From positions 1 to 18,005 of the forward strand of contig CAJIYV010000118.1 of the NCBI GenBank assembly GCA_905181745.1: a stretch of DNA of 18,005 bases, written 5' to 3'. The notes below the pieces were generated by a model, which saw only the letters and a program-made list of their open reading frames with translations, did not search any database and had not been told where the DNA came from. The stretch's first letter is position 1. Each line of letters starts with the position of its first letter. Below are positions 16,036 through 18,005 of the stretch, piece after piece. A program made the translations under genes and the position numbers. This stretch comes from an uncultured Actinomycetes bacterium. Lineage in GTDB: Bacteria > Actinomycetota > Actinomycetes > S36-B12.

Positions 16036-16551
16036 TCACCCAACGCCAGAAATCTCACCCGTTTCGAGGTCGATGCCTACAGCGACTTCACCATCGGCTC
16101 CGATTTGATCGAGATAGTCCACAGTGTCTTGTCCAAGCGCGTCCGCCAGCATGCGGCGCTCGCTTTCGACTACGGAGTCCTTACGCACCTTGGTAAAGAC
16201 CGAAGTGCCGCGAGCAAGATCAGGGCCAACCGCAATTGCCTCTATGTCCACGTAACGCATCATGTAAGCGTGGTCACCACACACTTTTTCGTGCTCCCGA
16301 CTTCGCATCCGTCCCGTCACAACCACCGGCATTCCCTTAATTAAACTGGACGCAACATTGTGCGCCATTTGCCGCCAGCAACTTACCGTGAAGTAATGAG
16401 TATCTCCATCTATCCACCGCTCGTTATTGCGATCGAACCGCCGAGTAGTGCTCGCGACTCGAAAAGAAGCCACTGCTTCACCCGAGGGAGTGAAGCGCAG
16501 GTCAACGTCGTTGACCACGTTTCCAACCACTGACAGTGTTATGTCATTCAT
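16036..16551 (-). CDS. Single-stranded DNA-binding protein paralogue (SsbB type)
   Basis: A 171-residue protein whose first 110 residues form an SSB OB fold: ITLSVVGNVVNDVDLRFTPSG, VASFRVASTTR, YFTVSCWRQMAHNVASSL and GMPVVVTGRMRSREHE. The rest is charged and ends TGEISGVG, so the acidic DDDIPF-type tip that recruits replication partners is missing; this suggests a second SSB rather than the essential one. The frame is open to a TTG at 16563, but GAGGAA directly before ATG 16551 fixes the start there. It is the first gene of a minus-strand unit leading into ettA. M. tuberculosis has an SSB-like gene (Rv2478c, recalled) next to its ettA. A perfect hairpin sequence lies 23 bases upstream. Confidence 0.88.
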   Translation of the reverse strand: MNDITLSVVGNVVNDVDLRFTPSGEAVASFRVASTTRRFDRNNERWIDGDTHYFTVSCWRQMAHNVASSLIKGMPVVVTGRMRSREHEKVCGDHAYMMRYVDIEAIAVGPDLARGTSVFTKVRKDSVVESERRMLADALGQDTVDYLDQIGADGEVAVGIDLETGEISGVG

Positions 16552-16573
16552 TTCTTTCCTCAACTTTCCTTAG

Positions 16574-16589
16574 GCACTGTCTTCAGTGC
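16574..16589. repeat. Perfect 6-bp inverted repeat upstream of the ssb paralogue
   Basis: GCACTG and CAGTGC separated by four bases (TCTT). It lies 23-38 bases before the ssb ATG, so it would be in the 5' leader of that mRNA or serve as a small palindromic operator. No T-run follows on either strand, so it is not a typical terminator. Confidence 0.4.
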
Positions 16590-16748
16590 AACTACTGGAA
16601 AGAATCGAGCAATAGTGACCTCGAGAACACCCCTGTATCAATGGTTGTGGAGGAGTGACACACACTTCCTGACCTGTGGAAACCAAGGACAAGCCGGTTA
16701 CGACTGCGCCTGTGGGTCTTGCAATACTAAGCCCGCTTGTTAATACGA

Positions 16749-16821
16749 GCGCCCGTAGCTCAACGGATAGAGCAACCGGTTTCTACCCGGTAGGTTGGGG
16801 GTTCGAGTCCCTCCGGGCGCA
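16749..16821 (+). tRNA. tRNA-Arg (anticodon TCT)
   Basis: A complete 73-base cloverleaf. The acceptor stem GCGCCCG (16749-16755) pairs with CGGGCGC (16814-16820), with discriminator A at 16821. The D stem is GCTC/GAGC. The anticodon stem ACCGG/CCGGT encloses loop TTTCTAC, with TCT at 16782-16784, reading AGA (and AGG by wobble). The T arm is GGGGG-TTCGAGT-CCCTC. The CCA end is not encoded. TACTAA at 16725-16730 is the only modest -10-like sequence at a sensible distance upstream. GAAACG/CGTTTC (16835-16851) could form a hairpin after the gene but has no T-run. Confidence 0.95.
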
Positions 16822-16834
16822 CTTCTCCCTCACG

Positions 16835-16851
16835 GAAACGTGTCTCGTTTC
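16835..16851. repeat. Inverted repeat downstream of tRNA-Arg
   Basis: GAAACG and CGTTTC with a five-base loop (TGTCT), 13 bases after the tRNA. It lies between the tRNA and the 3' end of the convergent membrane protein gene, where a bidirectional terminator or processing signal would sit. It lacks a T-run, so an intrinsic terminator is only a weak possibility. Confidence 0.3.
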
Positions 16852-16873
16852 AAGGAATTAAACGTTGACTGCA

Positions 16874-17287
16874 CTATCCCTGCACTAGCCGCTTTTTCTC
16901 CAGCGCAATGAATGTCACGATTTCACTTACCGCGCCTGACGCCGCGAATACGGCCATACCGACGCCACGTTTAGCCGATACCTTGCCTGATACTGCTGCA
17001 GCACCAAAAGCCACAACGTCTGTCGAGTCGCTGATCGCTTGCGCCAAAATCCAACCTGACGGGTCTTCTTGACGATGCCACGCTCGGATAGCTCCAATCC
17101 CGATTCCCACCTCACGTGCACCAGCAATCCGGGTCAGCCACCGCGACGCTGTTGCCGATTGCGGATCAATACCTAAGCCTCGCGCTAGCCCACCTGGAGC
17201 AAAAATCAATCCGGCCCCGATCAAAATGCGGCCTGCTCCCAAAATTGGGAACAAATTTGGGGGAACTTCTCCGGGCAGTAGAGGCAT
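16874..17287 (-). CDS. Four-helix membrane protein, unknown function
   Basis: A 137-residue, glycine- and alanine-rich protein with four hydrophobic segments: about 11-32 (LFPILGAGRILIGAGLIFAP), 53-70, 80-100 and 108-128. The stretch RIAGAREVGIGIGAI resembles small actinobacterial membrane proteins of the DUF4267 kind, but I would not assign it firmly. AAGGAG six bases before ATG 17287 is the strongest ribosome site in the window and supports a real gene. It has no partner in an operon: the tRNA lies downstream on the other strand and a gene-poor region lies upstream. Confidence 0.7.
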   Translation of the reverse strand: MPLLPGEVPPNLFPILGAGRILIGAGLIFAPGGLARGLGIDPQSATASRWLTRIAGAREVGIGIGAIRAWHRQEDPSGWILAQAISDSTDVVAFGAAAVSGKVSAKRGVGMAVFAASGAVSEIVTFIALEKKRLVQG

Positions 17288-17777
17288 GTTGCTCCTTAGT
17301 CAATTTCGCACGACACACTTTGTTTTACATACTCCCCATATACCTAAACATATACGACCCATTCTCGCCAATAATCACTCCGCAAGCATCAGCAATCTCT
17401 TCACGGGTCGTGTAATGAGTGACAACGCCAGACAACTCACTCGTGTTTATAGCTACAGGAAAACCTCGGTCCACACAAGTCCTCACGATCTAGGAGCTGA
17501 CGATACACAGGAAGCCCACCCTCGAATAGTTGCTGATGGCAGGTATCGATCCGTCCCTGTCCTAGTGAGCACGGCCACTAGCAACAGGGCAGCGTTGACA
17601 TTTCTGCCATTGTCCACTTGCTACCAAAGCCCTCACTTTGACCGGCTGGGGCTTTATCATGGTGGCTTGCCTTCCTGATGCGGGTGGCTGTTTGGCATTA
17701 GTATTGAGGGATGCGGAAGTGGGTCGTTGCCATCGGGTATGAGTTGCGTTGGTGGCTGTTGCGGCCGTTCCGGAAGC
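17288..17777. other. Gene-poor stretch with possible coding remnants
   Basis: About 490 bases without a gene I can support. On the plus strand a frame runs 17226-17678, but it begins inside the opposite-strand membrane gene and has a composition unlike a natural protein. On the minus strand short frames in different phases look more protein-like (listed separately at 17325-17486). A 25-codon frame at 17711-17785 is unsupported. The composition differs from the tightly packed genes before it. I see no insertion sequence ends and no copy of the tRNA 3' end here. Confidence 0.5.
17325..17486 (-). pseudogene. Possible decayed protein-coding remnant, family unknown
   Basis: A minus-strand frame of 53 codons ending in TAA at 17325. 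It contains VDRGFPVAINTSELSG, then TREEIADACGVIIGENGSYM, a protein-like sequence distantly reminiscent of HAD-type phosphatases (a 'gipv...TS', then a 'eNGs' turn). Directly upstream, in a second phase (about 17437-17574), the frame reads FEGGLPVYRQLLDREDL, and in a third phase ALLLVAVLTRTGTDRYLPS. Together they could be one gene broken by two frameshifts. There is no ribosome site and no full domain. Chance open frames are the main alternative, so confidence is low. Confidence 0.28.
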
Positions 17778-17925
17778 CGTATTGAACGCGCAGAGGCGGT
17801 TTTTTTAGTCTGTGCCTGTTGATTTAGACCCATCCAGTGCTTCAGGGAACGCGAGGAAAGCCCGCGATTGGGGGATACCGGCCATCAGTATCGAGGAGTT
17901 TCTTTTTCAAACTGCGAACTCTTAA
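17778..17925 (+). pseudogene. Broken C-terminal part of a BRCT domain
   Basis: From 17821 the frame reads DLDPSSASGNARKARDWGIP, then AISIEEFLF, ending TAA at 17923-17925. This matches the C-terminal half of bacterial BRCT domains (as in actinobacterial DnaQ-like exonucleases and NAD+ DNA ligases), where the consensus is about LVCADPDSxSGKAxKAxxxGIPIIxExxFL. The missing beginning of the consensus, VFLVCA, is present just upstream in another phase (17799-17816). Removing four bases (TGTT, 17817-17820) would join them as VFLVCADLDPSSASG. In the present sequence both phases are closed by stops (TAG 17806-17808 and TGA 17820-17822). No exonuclease or ligase domain is visible upstream, so this is a remnant. 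A sequencing or assembly error alone cannot explain the missing upstream domain. Confidence 0.55.
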
Positions 17926-18005
17926 AAGGCGGCACAGGGAAAACTCGCCACGCGATCGGTTTTATCCTTTGTCCTTTGTCGAACCTCGCACTTATGGCCG
18001 TTGAT
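17926..18005. other. Window end, nothing recognised
   Basis: The last 80 bases hold no frame or motif I can support. A 7-base tandem repeat (TCCTTTG twice, 17965-17978) is short enough to be chance. Confidence 0.4.

Noticed and set aside
16719..16746. TTGCAA-N16-TAATAC as a promoter for tRNA-Arg
   Set aside because: The -10 would end two bases before the mature tRNA, so transcription would start inside it.
17226..17678. 150-residue plus-strand frame over the start of the membrane protein gene
   Set aside because: It begins inside a gene with a strong ribosome site on the other strand, has no ribosome site and a non-protein-like composition.
17711..17785. 24-residue peptide (MRKWVVAIGYELRWW...) that looks like a small basic membrane toxin
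   Set aside because: GAGGG directly abuts the ATG with no spacing, there is no antisense RNA or partner signal, and it lies in a decayed region where short frames are expected.
17795..17807. T-run (seven T) after CGC-N6-GCG as an intrinsic terminator
   Set aside because: The stem is only three base pairs, and no intact gene ends before it.
17852..17870. GAGGAAAG followed by CCCGCG, resembling the conserved start of RNase P RNA
   Set aside because: No other RNase P RNA element is present, and the stretch is explained by the BRCT codons.
1..18005. CRISPR array, insertion sequence, prophage, toxin-antitoxin or defence system
   Set aside because: I saw no regularly spaced repeats, transposase or integrase motifs, terminal inverted repeats, or recognisable defence families.

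Overview
The window reads as chromosome of an actinobacterium (Actinomycetia) of moderate G+C. The reasons are the protein families present (DUF3159, DUF5130, a group II truncated haemoglobin, an EttA-type ABC-F protein, a VKOR) and a gene order that matches, from memory, the Mycobacterium tuberculosis block Rv2464c-Rv2478c: nei2-type glycosylase, pepN, DUF5130, glbO, aglA, conserved hypothetical, 4HBT thioesterase, ettA, SSB paralogue. Several transcription units have a TAnnnT -10 box exactly six bases before a GTG or ATG start, the layout of leaderless mRNAs that are common in actinobacteria. A streamlined aquatic lineage would fit the small gaps and moderate G+C, but the genus cannot be fixed from this sequence.

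Layout. 1-1,723: the 3' part of a formate-dehydrogenase-type cytochrome b subunit converges on, and overlaps, a two-gene minus-strand unit (SAM methyltransferase then vitamin K epoxide reductase). 1,799-2,455: a DUF3159 membrane protein, divergent from that unit and ending flush against the next one. 2,456-4,742: minus-strand unit of a DCC/DUF393 thiol protein, a threonine aldolase and an Fpg/Nei glycosylase. 4,816-7,389: aminopeptidase N. 7,419-8,040: a small membrane protein overlapping a DUF5130 protein, minus strand. 8,089-13,244: plus-strand unit of prolyl oligopeptidase, MscS channel, truncated haemoglobin and GH13 alpha-glucosidase, joined by very short gaps or overlaps. 13,241-16,551: minus-strand SSB paralogue, EttA, acyl-CoA thioesterase and a conserved hypothetical. 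16,749-16,821: tRNA-Arg(TCU). 16,874-17,287: a four-helix membrane protein. 17,288-18,005: no intact gene, but reading-frame remnants on both strands, the best being the broken C-terminal part of a BRCT domain.

Functionally this is mostly housekeeping: peptide turnover (PepN, POP), disulfide chemistry (VKOR, DCC protein), DNA repair (Nei, SSB paralogue), translation control (EttA), osmotic safety (MscS), haem protein chemistry (GlbO) and alpha-glucoside hydrolysis (AglA). I see no CRISPR array, phage, toxin-antitoxin pair or defence system. The most unusual material is the decayed region beyond the tRNA-Arg gene, the leaderless promoter pattern with two head-to-head promoters packed into 48 bp, and corrected starts for four genes (DUF3159, DUF5130, alpha-glucosidase and SSB).
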